DNA of 64,000 bases. Source: Arthrobacter antibioticus (GTDB lineage Bacteria; Actinomycetota; Actinomycetes; Actinomycetales; Micrococcaceae). The notes under the pieces are model-generated. The model was not told the origin of the DNA. It ran no database searches and worked only from the letters and a program-made list of their open reading frames with translations. The stretch is from the NCBI RefSeq assembly GCF_030063205.1, contig NZ_JASISQ010000001.1:795152-859151 (forward strand), written 5' to 3'. Both the position numbers and the translations under genes were made by a program. Positions 46,612 through 54,912 of the stretch are shown here, one piece after another (within the stretch, counting starts at the first letter, position 1; each line of letters begins with the position of its first letter).

Positions 46612-47666
46612 CAACGCTGCGCATCCTTCACCTCAGCGACACCCATCTGACCGGTGATGGCACTCTCCACGGCGGCGTCGTGGATACGGTGGCTGCCTAC
46701 CGCTGGACTCTTGGCGCCTTTAAAAATGCCGGTCCGCTGGACTTGGTGGTCATATCCGGGGACGCGTCCGACGACGGGTCCCCGGCTTCCTACAACACCT
46801 TGCGTTCGCTGACCCAAGACTTTGCCCAACGCCACGGGGCTGTGTCTGTTTATGCCATGGGCAACCACGATCAACGCGGCGGGTTCCGTGAAGTTCTTGG
46901 ATCCGGGCACCCTAACTCCACGCAGAACTATCCTGCCGTGGCCAGTGAAGCGAGCACAGAGGGTGAAGCGAGCACAGAGGGTGAAGCCAGCCCGGCTGGT
47001 GAAGTCAGCCCGATTTTTGGCGTCAGCATGGTTTCAGGGTTCCGCATCATTACCCTGGACAGCTCCGTTCCGGGCCGTACTCACGGACATCTGGATAGTG
47101 CCCAACTGCAATGGCTACGTTCTGTGTTGGCCACTGATTCCGGGCACGGGACGGTGGTGATAGTCCATCACCCACCAGTAGAGCCTGTCACCCCCCTGCA
47201 CCGCGGCATCGAGCTCATAAACGCTGATGAGTTGGCGCATGCGCTAGAGGGCTCCGACACCGTGGCCATCTTGAGCGGTCATTACCACCATCACCTCAAT
47301 GACGTTCTTCAGACGGGGACTAATGACATTGCCGTGGTAGTGAGCTCTGGTGTAGTTAATTCCAATGATGTGCTGGCCACCCCAGGCCACGAGCGGGCAG
47401 GTGCAGGAAGCGGTGGAACTCTTCTTAGCATCAGTGCAGGGTCCCCCGGCACATCCACCAGCCGTATCACGGGCGCCCGGGTCAGGTCGCTGCCCCTTCG
47501 TTTTCAGCTTCCCCCAGAAGTGAGTCCACCTCTTGTCCATGAACTAAGTCCGGCGCAGGTTTCAAATATCAGCGCCTCCATCGCTGCATCCCCGGCAGAG
47601 CTAGCGGCAGCTAAGCTGCCAGTTACCAGAGCGCGAAGAATGCCTCAAGGAAAGAAGAAAATGTGA
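46608..47666 (+). CDS. Calcineurin-like metallophosphoesterase
   Basis: The 352-residue binuclear metallophosphoesterase has all five blocks: Asp11 and His13 in LHLSDTHLTG, VVISGDASDDG, AMGNHDQRGGFRE, VIVHHPPV and LSGHYHHHLND. It resembles class III phosphodiesterases (CpdA/GpdQ type), which cleave phosphodiesters. The genes on both sides overlap by 4 bases, tying it to the importer. No signal peptide is visible, so it should act in the cytoplasm on the imported substrate. A repeat-coded insert (SEASTEGEASTEGEASPAGE) follows residue 112 between the GNHD block and the next strand. Confidence 0.9.
   Translation: MTTLRILHLSDTHLTGDGTLHGGVVDTVAAYRWTLGAFKNAGPLDLVVISGDASDDGSPASYNTLRSLTQDFAQRHGAVSVYAMGNHDQRGGFREVLGSGHPNSTQNYPAVASEASTEGEASTEGEASPAGEVSPIFGVSMVSGFRIITLDSSVPGRTHGHLDSAQLQWLRSVLATDSGHGTVVIVHHPPVEPVTPLHRGIELINADELAHALEGSDTVAILSGHYHHHLNDVLQTGTNDIAVVVSSGVVNSNDVLATPGHERAGAGSGGTLLSISAGSPGTSTSRITGARVRSLPLRFQLPPEVSPPLVHELSPAQVSNISASIAASPAELAAAKLPVTRARRMPQGKKKM
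46945..47016 (+). repeat. 18-bp in-frame tandem repeat inside the metallophosphoesterase gene
   Basis: GTGAAGCGAGCACAGAGG is present exactly at 46945-46962 and 46963-46980, with diverged copies at 46981-46998 (GTGAAGCCAGCCCGGCTG) and 46999-47016. Each unit adds six residues (EASTEG-like), so copy number can vary without a frameshift. Confidence 0.9.
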
Positions 47667-48532
47667 AAGATCACCCGATGACGGAGTACGCTCCCGGTCA
47701 GATTCTGGCTCACATCCGGTCCTCCCGGCCAGCTTTGTTGCCAGCCGAGCAAGCCGTTGCGGCAGTTTTCTTGAGCCACACCCAGAAAATCATCGAACTC
47801 TCATCTCAGCAGGTAGCAGAGCTGGCCGGGGCCTCCCGTGCCACCGTAGTGCGGGCCTGTCAAAGCTTGGGCTATTCCGGATATCAGCAGTTGCGCGTCC
47901 TTCTGGCACGCGACGCCGGGTACGCCAGTCCAGAGCCACGCGCCAAAGCGGTAGGGGCGCCCGGCATGGTGGCCGACGCTTTTGTGCAGGTGGGCAACGC
48001 CGTGACATCCATGGCTGCTCTCTTGGACCCGGATGCGGTAACGGGTGCTGTGCAGGCCATGGCAGGCGCTGGACGCATGCTTGTTGTCGGCAATGGTCTC
48101 TCCGCACCACTAGCGGCGGACATGGCCGCGAGGCTGAGCGCCATCGGCCGGCCAGCAGAGTCTTCTCTGGACGTCATTGGTCAACAGATCGCTGCACGGC
48201 TCCTGACCCCGGAAGACGTCTTACTCATCATTAGCGGTAGTGGCGCCAATAGTTCCACCTTGCGTGTAGCCAAAGCTGCCCTTGACGCCCATGCCACACT
48301 GGTGGTCATCACAGCCTTTGCGCGCTCACCCCTGTCAGCAATAGCTGACTTCTCACTGGTCGTGGGAATGGGAGATCTCAGCTTCCGCGAAGAGGTAACG
48401 GTCACCAGCAGAATTCCCCAGACTATCCTCATGGAGGGTCTGATTGCAGCACTCACGGAAGAATTGGGTGAGAAGGCTGCGGCGGCCAAGGCCCTGGCGT
48501 TGGAGGTTATCAGTGAGAACTTGGATGAATAA
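47663..48532 (+). CDS. RpiR/MurR-family regulator with SIS domain
   Basis: The 289-residue regulator has an N-terminal HTH_6 domain (AEQAVAAVFLSHTQKIIELS, QQVAELAGASRATVVRACQ, LGYSGYQQLRVLLARDAG) and a SIS domain from about residue 120 (MLVVGNGLSAPLAADMAARL; LIISGSGANSSTLRVAKAAL) that binds phosphosugars in known members. The GTG at 47663 overlaps the esterase stop; ATG 47678 is possible. As the last gene of the phosphate-ester operon it probably senses a phosphorylated intermediate. Confidence 0.9.
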   Translation: MKDHPMTEYAPGQILAHIRSSRPALLPAEQAVAAVFLSHTQKIIELSSQQVAELAGASRATVVRACQSLGYSGYQQLRVLLARDAGYASPEPRAKAVGAPGMVADAFVQVGNAVTSMAALLDPDAVTGAVQAMAGAGRMLVVGNGLSAPLAADMAARLSAIGRPAESSLDVIGQQIAARLLTPEDVLLIISGSGANSSTLRVAKAALDAHATLVVITAFARSPLSAIADFSLVVGMGDLSFREEVTVTSRIPQTILMEGLIAALTEELGEKAAAAKALALEVISENLDE

Positions 48533-48659
48533 TCCCCACCCCCTCAGAGGTAGGTTTTCCTGATTGGTCCTGCCCCGTATCGTCATTGGACGCTTGCCTC
48601 TACACTTTTTGTCAGCTCATGGGAAAACCAAAACAGGGCAGCCCGCCCAGGCGGGGGCC

Positions 48660-48951
48660 TTGGGGCAACGGTGGGCGAAGACCAGTTCAATGGTGGGCCC
48701 AGGAGATGCAATCGTGCTGAGCCCCGACGTCGGTCATATTGATCCGGAAGCCGAGCCTGCCATCGTCATAGTTCACTCTGCGCAACCTCACGTTGGAGAA
48801 TGCCCGCGAGGTTGTTTTAGGCTTCATGATCGGCAATGACGTCTTGGCCCACATAAAAAGCTAACGGATTGTGGATTAGTTCCAAAAGGGTATTGACGGT
48901 GCCAAAAGTCAGCACGGCTATCTAAAGGCTGTTGCCTCACTTGGGGCGTGA
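48660..48951 (+). pseudogene. Decayed fumarylacetoacetate-hydrolase-family gene
   Basis: Successive frames on the plus strand read AKTSSMVGPGDAIVLSPDVG then HIDPEAEPAIVIV; shifted, RNLTLENAREVVLGFMIGND; and shifted again after a stop, QKGIDGAKSQHGYLKAV. Joined, these give the FAH-family core (the Glu of the EAE-type metal site, GY/FxIGND, KG.DG..S). At least two frame changes and a stop separate them. The expected N- and C-terminal parts are absent. The other bases of 48533-49023 show no gene. Confidence 0.7.
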
Positions 48952-49023
48952 GCCTCATTGTATGATTCCGCGCCACGGCGCTCATTGGGTTTTTTGAATT
49001 TCAGCTGGCAGGATTGGTTACCT

Positions 49024-49563
49024 ATGGCAACAGCAACACCCTCACAACCAGTCACCGCAGATGCCAGCGCAACGGGTCGCGGCTACTTTGCCTTGCCCGC
49101 AGCATGGGTGTCTCGCAACCCAAAACTGGCCTCTCAATTGCGCGGTTTCGCGGTAGTGGCCATCATTTGCACCGTTATTTCCATGGCGATTTTTGCTGGT
49201 TTACGCCCCCTATATGGCACGCAGTGGGCCAACGCTATCTCTTTGGTGCTTTGTTCGGTGCTGAACACTGAGCTGAACCGCAGAATTAGTTTTGGCATCC
49301 GCGACCGCCACCTGTGGTGGCGTGACCAGCGACGCGGGCTATGGGTCATGCTCCTGGCTTTGAGCATGACCGGTGGAAGCTTGTGGGTACTGCACCATGC
49401 CGCACCCGAGGCCTCAATAGTGACCGAACTTGCTGTTATTGTGCTTGGTAATGTTGCCTCAGCCATCACCCGATTCGTCCTGCTGCGGTACTGGATCTTC
49501 CGCAGAGTCAGGCACGCGGGCGCGGCGCACCCCAAGGATGCACCTGTTCCCGCTCATTCCTAG
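49024..49563 (+). CDS. GtrA-family membrane protein
   Basis: The 179-residue protein has four hydrophobic helices (VVAIICTVISMAIFAGL; WANAISLVLCSVLNTELNRR; GLWVMLLALSMTGGSLWVL; VTELAVIVLGNVASAITRF) and the GtrA signature LNTELNRRISFGIRD together with FVLLRYWIFRR. GtrA proteins are thought to flip or transfer polyprenyl-linked sugars for envelope glycans. ATG 49024 is used; the longer frame begins at 48958. It stands alone, convergent with the nad cluster. Confidence 0.85.
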   Translation: MATATPSQPVTADASATGRGYFALPAAWVSRNPKLASQLRGFAVVAIICTVISMAIFAGLRPLYGTQWANAISLVLCSVLNTELNRRISFGIRDRHLWWRDQRRGLWVMLLALSMTGGSLWVLHHAAPEASIVTELAVIVLGNVASAITRFVLLRYWIFRRVRHAGAAHPKDAPVPAHS

Positions 49564-49575
49564 CGGCACTGGTCT

Positions 49576-50736
49576 TTAGCGGCCAAGCCGCAGCATCCTT
49601 CCCACAGCTTCAACCAACTCCTGGCCGGCAGTGGAGAGCTGGTCTTGGGTCACGTCAACAGCAAAACTAAACCGTAGTGCAGTTTGCGCCACGGCTCGCT
49701 CTACCCCCATGGCGCAAAGGACAGGAGAGGGCTCATCGGATCCGGCCGCACAGGCTGATCCTGACGAGCAAATAATGTTGCGGCGTTCAAGTTCCAGAAG
49801 CACTGATTCACCGCTGGTGCCGGGGAAACAAAACGAGGCCACATTGGGCAACCGTCGCATCCTGTGCCCAGTCAGAACAGCCGCAGGAAGGCTTGCTAAA
49901 ACAAAGTCAATAAACCCGTCCCGCAACCCGCTGACACGGCTCAGTGCAGCGCCTCTGCCTGCTTCCGATAGCTCCAACGCCGTAGCCAGGGCCACGGCAA
50001 AAGCCACATTTTCCGTACCGGAACGTGCCCCGTGTTCCTGGCCTCCCCCGTGGATCAACGGTTCATAACGTGTTCCTGCGCGTACATAGAGCAGCCCTAC
50101 TCCCTTGGGCGCTCCCATCTTGTGACCGGAAATGCTCAGTGCGCTGACACCTAGCTCTTGCACATTCAGTGATAGCCACCCGGCCCCCTGCACGGCGTCG
50201 GTGTGCAGGGGCACCCCGCTGGCCGCAGCGATACGAGCCAGCACGTCAATGTCCTGGACGGTGCCCACCTCATTGTTGGCGTACATGATGGAGGCCACTG
50301 CAACGTTGCTTGTGCTCTCCAGCATCTGCTCAAACACGTCAGGATCAACCAACCCGTTGCTATCCACCGGAACCACATCCACCTTGAAGTCATGAACCCG
50401 ATGTAAATAGTTCGCGGATTCCACCACAGCGGGATGCTCCATGGCACTGATCAAGATGCGGTTAAGCGAGGGATCAGCGCTCCTGCGCGCCAGTGCAATG
50501 CCTTTCAACGCAAGATTATCTGCTTCGGTGCCGCCGGAGGTAAACACGAGCTCCTCGGCACGGGCGCCCAACACAACGGCACACCGTTGCCGGGCATCAG
50601 CCAGGGCAGCCGCTGCCTGCTCACCAAGTCCATGATGGCTGGAGGGGTTGCCAAACTGGTTGGTGAGCAAAGGAAACATGGCCTCGATCACTTCCCGTCT
50701 GACAGGGGTGGTTGCGGCCGCATCGAGAAAAATCAC
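49576..50736 (-). CDS. Cysteine desulfurase (NifS/IscS type)
   Basis: The 386-residue PLP enzyme has the N-terminal FLDAAATTPVRREVIEAM, FTSGGTEADNLALKG, PLP Lys in SISGHKMGAPKGVG, and the catalytic Cys loop CSSGSACAAGSDEPSPVL. It mobilises sulfur for Fe-S clusters. It ends the nad operon, overlapping nadC by 4 bases; NadA needs a [4Fe-4S] cluster, so a dedicated desulfurase is logical and such NifS genes are known in nad operons. The start is GTG at 50736. Confidence 0.93.
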   Translation of the reverse strand: MIFLDAAATTPVRREVIEAMFPLLTNQFGNPSSHHGLGEQAAAALADARQRCAVVLGARAEELVFTSGGTEADNLALKGIALARRSADPSLNRILISAMEHPAVVESANYLHRVHDFKVDVVPVDSNGLVDPDVFEQMLESTSNVAVASIMYANNEVGTVQDIDVLARIAAASGVPLHTDAVQGAGWLSLNVQELGVSALSISGHKMGAPKGVGLLYVRAGTRYEPLIHGGGQEHGARSGTENVAFAVALATALELSEAGRGAALSRVSGLRDGFIDFVLASLPAAVLTGHRMRRLPNVASFCFPGTSGESVLLELERRNIICSSGSACAAGSDEPSPVLCAMGVERAVAQTALRFSFAVDVTQDQLSTAGQELVEAVGRMLRLGR

Positions 50737-51680
50737 AACGAATGGCTCACTTCCATGTCCAACCCCAGATCAAGCGCCCGCACACTGTGAGTTAGTGCCC
50801 CCACCGAGATAATATCCACACCTGTTTGTGCAATCCCCGCAATGGTGGATAAATTCACGTTGCCGCTGGCTTCAACCAGCGCACGCCCATTGACTAATGC
50901 AACGCCTTCTACCAACTCCGCGTTCGTGAAATTGTCCAGCATGATGGTGTCAATTCCGGCAGCCAGAACGGCTTCCACCTGCTCCAGGCTGTCTACTTCC
51001 ACCTCAAAATGGACCGTATGGGGCAACCGGCTCCGCACGCCTGCGAGCGCAGCGCTTAACTTGGTCCGGTCTCCCCCGGTGAGTACGGCCAAGTGGTTGT
51101 CTTTGGCCAGCACAGCATCAGAAAGCGAGAACCGGTGGTTGTGCCCGCCGCCGCAACGCACCGCGTACCGCTCCAGAATGCGCAGTCCCGGAGTAGTTTT
51201 ACGAGTGTCGGTGACACGAGCGTTTGTGCCTACCAACAGCGCCGCGTACTCGGCGGTTTGGGTAGCGATGGCGCTCATACGCTGTGTGAGGTTCAAGGCG
51301 ATTCTCTCAGCCGTCAGCACTCCGCGGGCCAATCCGCTGACTGACATGATTCGATCCCCGGCCCCAAAGGTGCTGCCATCAGCAATAAGTTGCACCACGT
51401 GCGCTTCCGGGTCCTGCATCTTCATGGCCGCGGTGAATACGGCCCCACCGGAGAAGATGCCCGGCTCCCTCGCCACCAACCAGGCACTTGCCCTGGCAGT
51501 GGCGGGCAGCAAGGTTGCCGAGGTGATGTCCCCGTACGGGGCGTCCTCGGCGAAGGCCCTGTGTAGGATCTCCTGCACAGCGCTCGCTGGTAATTCCGGC
51601 AGTGCTGGTAATTCCGGCAGTGCTGGCAGAGCCGGCTGGGGCGGGGCAGTTTTCTGCAGGACAGGTTCGACGGCGTTCAT
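50733..51680 (-). CDS. nadC: Quinolinate phosphoribosyltransferase (nicotinate-nucleotide pyrophosphorylase)
   Basis: The 315-residue enzyme joins quinolinate and PRPP to give nicotinate mononucleotide. Family motifs: EDAPYGDITSATLLP, RIALNLTQRMSAIATQTAEY, TRKTTPGLRILERYAVRCGG, GHNHRFSLSDAVLAKDNHL and IMLDNFT. The first 35 residues hold an extra Pro/Leu/Ala repeat (ALPALPELPALPELPA) from an 18-bp DNA repeat. It overlaps nadB upstream and nifS downstream by 4 bases each. Confidence 0.95.
   Translation of the reverse strand: MNAVEPVLQKTAPPQPALPALPELPALPELPASAVQEILHRAFAEDAPYGDITSATLLPATARASAWLVAREPGIFSGGAVFTAAMKMQDPEAHVVQLIADGSTFGAGDRIMSVSGLARGVLTAERIALNLTQRMSAIATQTAEYAALLVGTNARVTDTRKTTPGLRILERYAVRCGGGHNHRFSLSDAVLAKDNHLAVLTGGDRTKLSAALAGVRSRLPHTVHFEVEVDSLEQVEAVLAAGIDTIMLDNFTNAELVEGVALVNGRALVEASGNVNLSTIAGIAQTGVDIISVGALTHSVRALDLGLDMEVSHSL
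51586..51639. repeat. 18-bp tandem repeat in the 5' part of nadC
   Basis: GCTGGTAATTCCGGCAGT occurs exactly at 51586-51603 and 51604-51621; a diverged third unit occupies 51622-51639. It encodes the repeated PALPEL peptide near the N-terminus, outside the catalytic core. Confidence 0.85.
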
Positions 51681-53470
51681 ACTCTTTCGCTTTCACGCTG
51701 GGTTGGGGCGGTGGAAAAATCAGCTGCTGGTAGCTGCGACGGGTCTGGGTGCCGCCAGAAATGAGAGTTCCGGGTTCCGGCTGCGGCAGGGCTTTGTGGG
51801 AAATCGTGACGGAAATGCGCCCCCACAGAGTTTTCTCGGGCGAGTGCTGCGTAAACAAGGAGCGTGGCTATGAGGTGGAGGTTTTGATCCTCGGCCGCCT
51901 CCCGCCCCTGCCCCTGGCAGGCAGTACCGAAACTACTGGAGCTCGCGGCCAGAATCGCTGCTGCCTGAGCGAGTCCCGCAGCGTCCCGAACCACCCCTGC
52001 CTGGGCACCCATGATGTGGCGTAAATCCGTGCGTGAGAGCCCCGGGCTGGCAGAATCAGGGGCAAGGGGCCCGGGGGCACCTTGCATAGGACGTGCATCA
52101 ACGTCCAGCACCGGCCAGCGATGTACATCCCTGGTAAGCCTGGTGATTTTGGTGGACATTGAAGCCGTAAAGGCGGCAACTGCCCGGCGGCTAAAGACCA
52201 GCCCTTCCAGTAAAGAGTTGGAGGCAAGGCGGTTCGCTCCGTGGACCCCTGTGCAGGCGGCCTCCCCGGCTGCGTAGAGTCCGGGCACTGAGGTTCGCCC
52301 GTGCAGATCGGTGGCTACTCCCCCCATCCAATAATGTGCCGCCGGTGCCACTGGCAACCATTCCTGCCGCCAGTCAAGACCGAGTGCGGTGGTCGCGGCA
52401 GCAATGGTGGGGAACCGCCGCGCCAAGTAACCTTGCCCATGAGCTTCTTCAACGCCTGTTGCATCCAGATACACGGAAGGCACCGCCTCGGTGCTGCCCC
52501 TAAGGTGCTCGGTAATGCTGCGGGAGACAACATCCCGAGGGGCAAGATCACCTTCTGGATGATAGCGCTTCATGAACTGCTCGCCGTGGGCATCGCGTAG
52601 CACGGCCCCGGCACCGCGCACGGCCTCGGATATGAGAAAGTTCCCGCCAATAGCTAAGGCAGTGGGATGGAACTGAAAATACTCCAGATCCCCCACCACG
52701 GCACCGGAACGCCATGCTAGTGCCAGCGCATCTCCTGTGGCGCTGAGCGGATTGGTGGTCACGTCAAAGAGCTGCCCGGCCCCACCTGCAGCCAGTAACA
52801 CAGCATCAGCAACCAACACCCGCCGCTCATCCACCGCATCATCATCTGGGGCAAGGTAAGCAACCCCGGCTATGACGGCGCGGGGCGAGGTCCCGGCGTC
52901 GTCCGCTTCAGGGTTACGCTCTGGGGCAAGATGACCCGCGGCGCTAGCAGAAGCCGGGATCTGCGTGAGTAACTCGGTGACCAGACAATGCTCCATCAGG
53001 GTGATAAGACCCAGCGCGGCGGCATCAAGCACGGCACTGATCAGCCCTTCGGCAATGGCCGCTCCCGTAGCGTCCCCACCGGCGTGCAGAATCCGCGCCG
53101 CAGAATGGGCACCTTCTAATCCAAGCGCCCGGCTTCCCGTGGCCGCGTCCCGGTCAAAAATCACGCCGAATCGCTCTAGGGACGCAATGTCACCGGCGGC
53201 CTCGCTGCACAGAACTGTGACGGCGTCTGGGTTGCACTGCCCCGCCCCTGCTTTGAGCGTGTCAGCAATATGCGCCTCCACAGAGTCCCCGGGAGCGCAC
53301 TGACCAGGGTCCAGTACCGCACAGATCCCGCCCTGAGCGAAGTGCGTGTTGCTTTGCCCCAGCGTGCCTTTGGTCATCAAGCTCACGCGCATGCCTGATT
53401 CGGCAGCAAGCAACGCGCCGTAGAGTCCGGCGATACCGCTGCCAATAACAATCAGGTGCGAATTACTCAT
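51677..53470 (-). CDS. nadB: L-aspartate oxidase
   Basis: The 597-residue FAD enzyme oxidises L-aspartate to iminoaspartate. Motifs: LIVIGSGIAGLYGALLAAES for FAD binding, SNTHFAQGGICAVLDPGQ, EYFQFHPTALAI, PAAHYWMGGVATDLHGRTSV and GLYAAGEAACTGVHGANRLA with the substrate-site Arg. The C-terminus is longer than usual by a Gly/Ala/Pro-rich tail. The 4-base overlaps with nadA and nadC indicate coupled translation. Confidence 0.95.
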   Translation of the reverse strand: MSNSHLIVIGSGIAGLYGALLAAESGMRVSLMTKGTLGQSNTHFAQGGICAVLDPGQCAPGDSVEAHIADTLKAGAGQCNPDAVTVLCSEAAGDIASLERFGVIFDRDAATGSRALGLEGAHSAARILHAGGDATGAAIAEGLISAVLDAAALGLITLMEHCLVTELLTQIPASASAAGHLAPERNPEADDAGTSPRAVIAGVAYLAPDDDAVDERRVLVADAVLLAAGGAGQLFDVTTNPLSATGDALALAWRSGAVVGDLEYFQFHPTALAIGGNFLISEAVRGAGAVLRDAHGEQFMKRYHPEGDLAPRDVVSRSITEHLRGSTEAVPSVYLDATGVEEAHGQGYLARRFPTIAAATTALGLDWRQEWLPVAPAAHYWMGGVATDLHGRTSVPGLYAAGEAACTGVHGANRLASNSLLEGLVFSRRAVAAFTASMSTKITRLTRDVHRWPVLDVDARPMQGAPGPLAPDSASPGLSRTDLRHIMGAQAGVVRDAAGLAQAAAILAASSSSFGTACQGQGREAAEDQNLHLIATLLVYAALARENSVGAHFRHDFPQSPAAAGTRNSHFWRHPDPSQLPAADFSTAPTQRESERV

Positions 53471-54825
53471 GTGCGTGCGGCTGTGCGGGCGGCGATCAGA
53501 GGCTTGGGCTTAGCGGCGAGCATCCGTTCAAGAGCAATGCGCGCGTTAACCGCAGTAGCCTCCGGGACAGTGATTTGGTTATACACCTCTCCGGCCACGA
53601 GCCCCTCAAGAATCCAGGCCAGGTAGCCGGGGTGAATCCTGTACATGGTGGAGCACGGGCAGATGACCGGGTCTAAGCAGAAGATCGTATGCTGCGGGTA
53701 CTGTGCCGCCAAGCGGTTAACCATATTGATCTCAGTACCAATGGCGAAGGTGCTGCCATCCGGGGCAGCCTGGATGGCCTTGAGAATGTAATCCGTGGAG
53801 CCCGCCTCATCGGAGGCATCCACCACTTCCATGGGACATTCCGGGTGCACAATCACGCGCACTCCCGGGAAGTCCACCCGGGCTTGCTCAATCTGGGCTA
53901 CCGTGAAGCGCTTGTGAACCGAACAAAATCCCTGCCACAGCACCACCTTGGCATCACGCATGACATGTTCGCTGTTACCGCCCAAGGGCATCCGTGGATT
54001 CCACAACGGCATTGCTTCCAAGGCAATACCCATAGCCTTGGCAGTATTGCGGCCCAAGTGCTGGTCAGGGAAGAACAGCACCCGTTGGCCGCGCTCATAC
54101 GCCCATTCAAGCACTGTCGAGGCATTGGATGAGGTGCAGACGATCCCGCCGTGCTCGCCGCAAAAGGCCTTGAGCGCGGCGGAAGAGTTCATGTAGGTGA
54201 CAGGAATAACCGGTACCCGGCCCTCGGCGTCGGGCTCGGTGCCGTACAGTTCTTCAAGTTCAGCCCAGCACGCCTCCACAGAGGGCAGATCGGCCATATC
54301 CGCCATGGAACAACCGGCTGCCAGGTTGGGCAGGATCACGGACTGGTGGGCTCCGGAGAGCATGTCCGCCGTCTCCGCCATGAAGTGCACACCGCAAAAA
54401 ACAATGGCCTCTGCCTTGTCCCGATTCTTGGCCGCATTTGCCAGTTGGAAGGAATCCCCCACAAAATCAGCAAACTTAACCACTTCATCGCGCTGATAAA
54501 AGTGTCCCAGCACCACCACCCGCTCCCCCAGTTCAGCCTTCGCGGAGAGTATGCGTGACTCAAGATTGGCCTCAGAGGCGTCCTTGTACTCCTGTGGCAG
54601 CTGGCCCTGGCGGGGTGTGGCTGTTGGAGCAACATCTTCTTGCGAGGCACCGGGGCCATAGCCCGGAGTGCCGGCGAGCGCTTCGGCGAGGTCAAATTCC
54701 CAAGGTCCCTTGGCAAGTTCGTCGTTGCAACTCTCCTGTGCGCGGCCAGGAGCGCCAACAAGCTTCGATTGAGCCTGCGCTTGCTCGCGGGTGATCAGCG
54801 AAATGGTGGTGTTCACAGATGACAT
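53467..54825 (-). CDS. nadA: Quinolinate synthase A
   Basis: The 452-residue [4Fe-4S] enzyme condenses iminoaspartate with dihydroxyacetone phosphate. Motifs: VVLGHFYQRDEVVKFADFVG, FCGVHFMAETADMLSG, LPNLAAGCSMADMA, VHPECPMEVVDASDEAGST, GTEINMVNRLA and DPVICPCSTMYRIHPGYL, containing the cluster Cys residues. A 75-residue N-terminal extension is longer than in E. coli but usual for actinobacteria. ATG 54825 has GGAG 8 bases upstream; a TTG at 54837 is rejected. Confidence 0.95.
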   Translation of the reverse strand: MSSVNTTISLITREQAQAQSKLVGAPGRAQESCNDELAKGPWEFDLAEALAGTPGYGPGASQEDVAPTATPRQGQLPQEYKDASEANLESRILSAKAELGERVVVLGHFYQRDEVVKFADFVGDSFQLANAAKNRDKAEAIVFCGVHFMAETADMLSGAHQSVILPNLAAGCSMADMADLPSVEACWAELEELYGTEPDAEGRVPVIPVTYMNSSAALKAFCGEHGGIVCTSSNASTVLEWAYERGQRVLFFPDQHLGRNTAKAMGIALEAMPLWNPRMPLGGNSEHVMRDAKVVLWQGFCSVHKRFTVAQIEQARVDFPGVRVIVHPECPMEVVDASDEAGSTDYILKAIQAAPDGSTFAIGTEINMVNRLAAQYPQHTIFCLDPVICPCSTMYRIHPGYLAWILEGLVAGEVYNQITVPEATAVNARIALERMLAAKPKPLIAARTAART

Positions 54826-54912
54826 GGTGTGCTCCAAGGTGTGAGGCAGTTTGGTTAGCGGCTATGCGAAGAGGTGCAATTCATGGGCGGCTGGATCTAT
54901 ATTCGGTGGGGT

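Noticed and set aside
42288-48532. C-P lyase phosphonate pathway
   Set aside because: Only PhnD, PhnC and PhnE-like genes are present; no phnG-M genes or phosphonatase-specific gene can be recognised.
48564-48839. Intact 91-codon protein
   Set aside because: Its second half is one frame of the broken FAH-family gene; the first half has no coding character.
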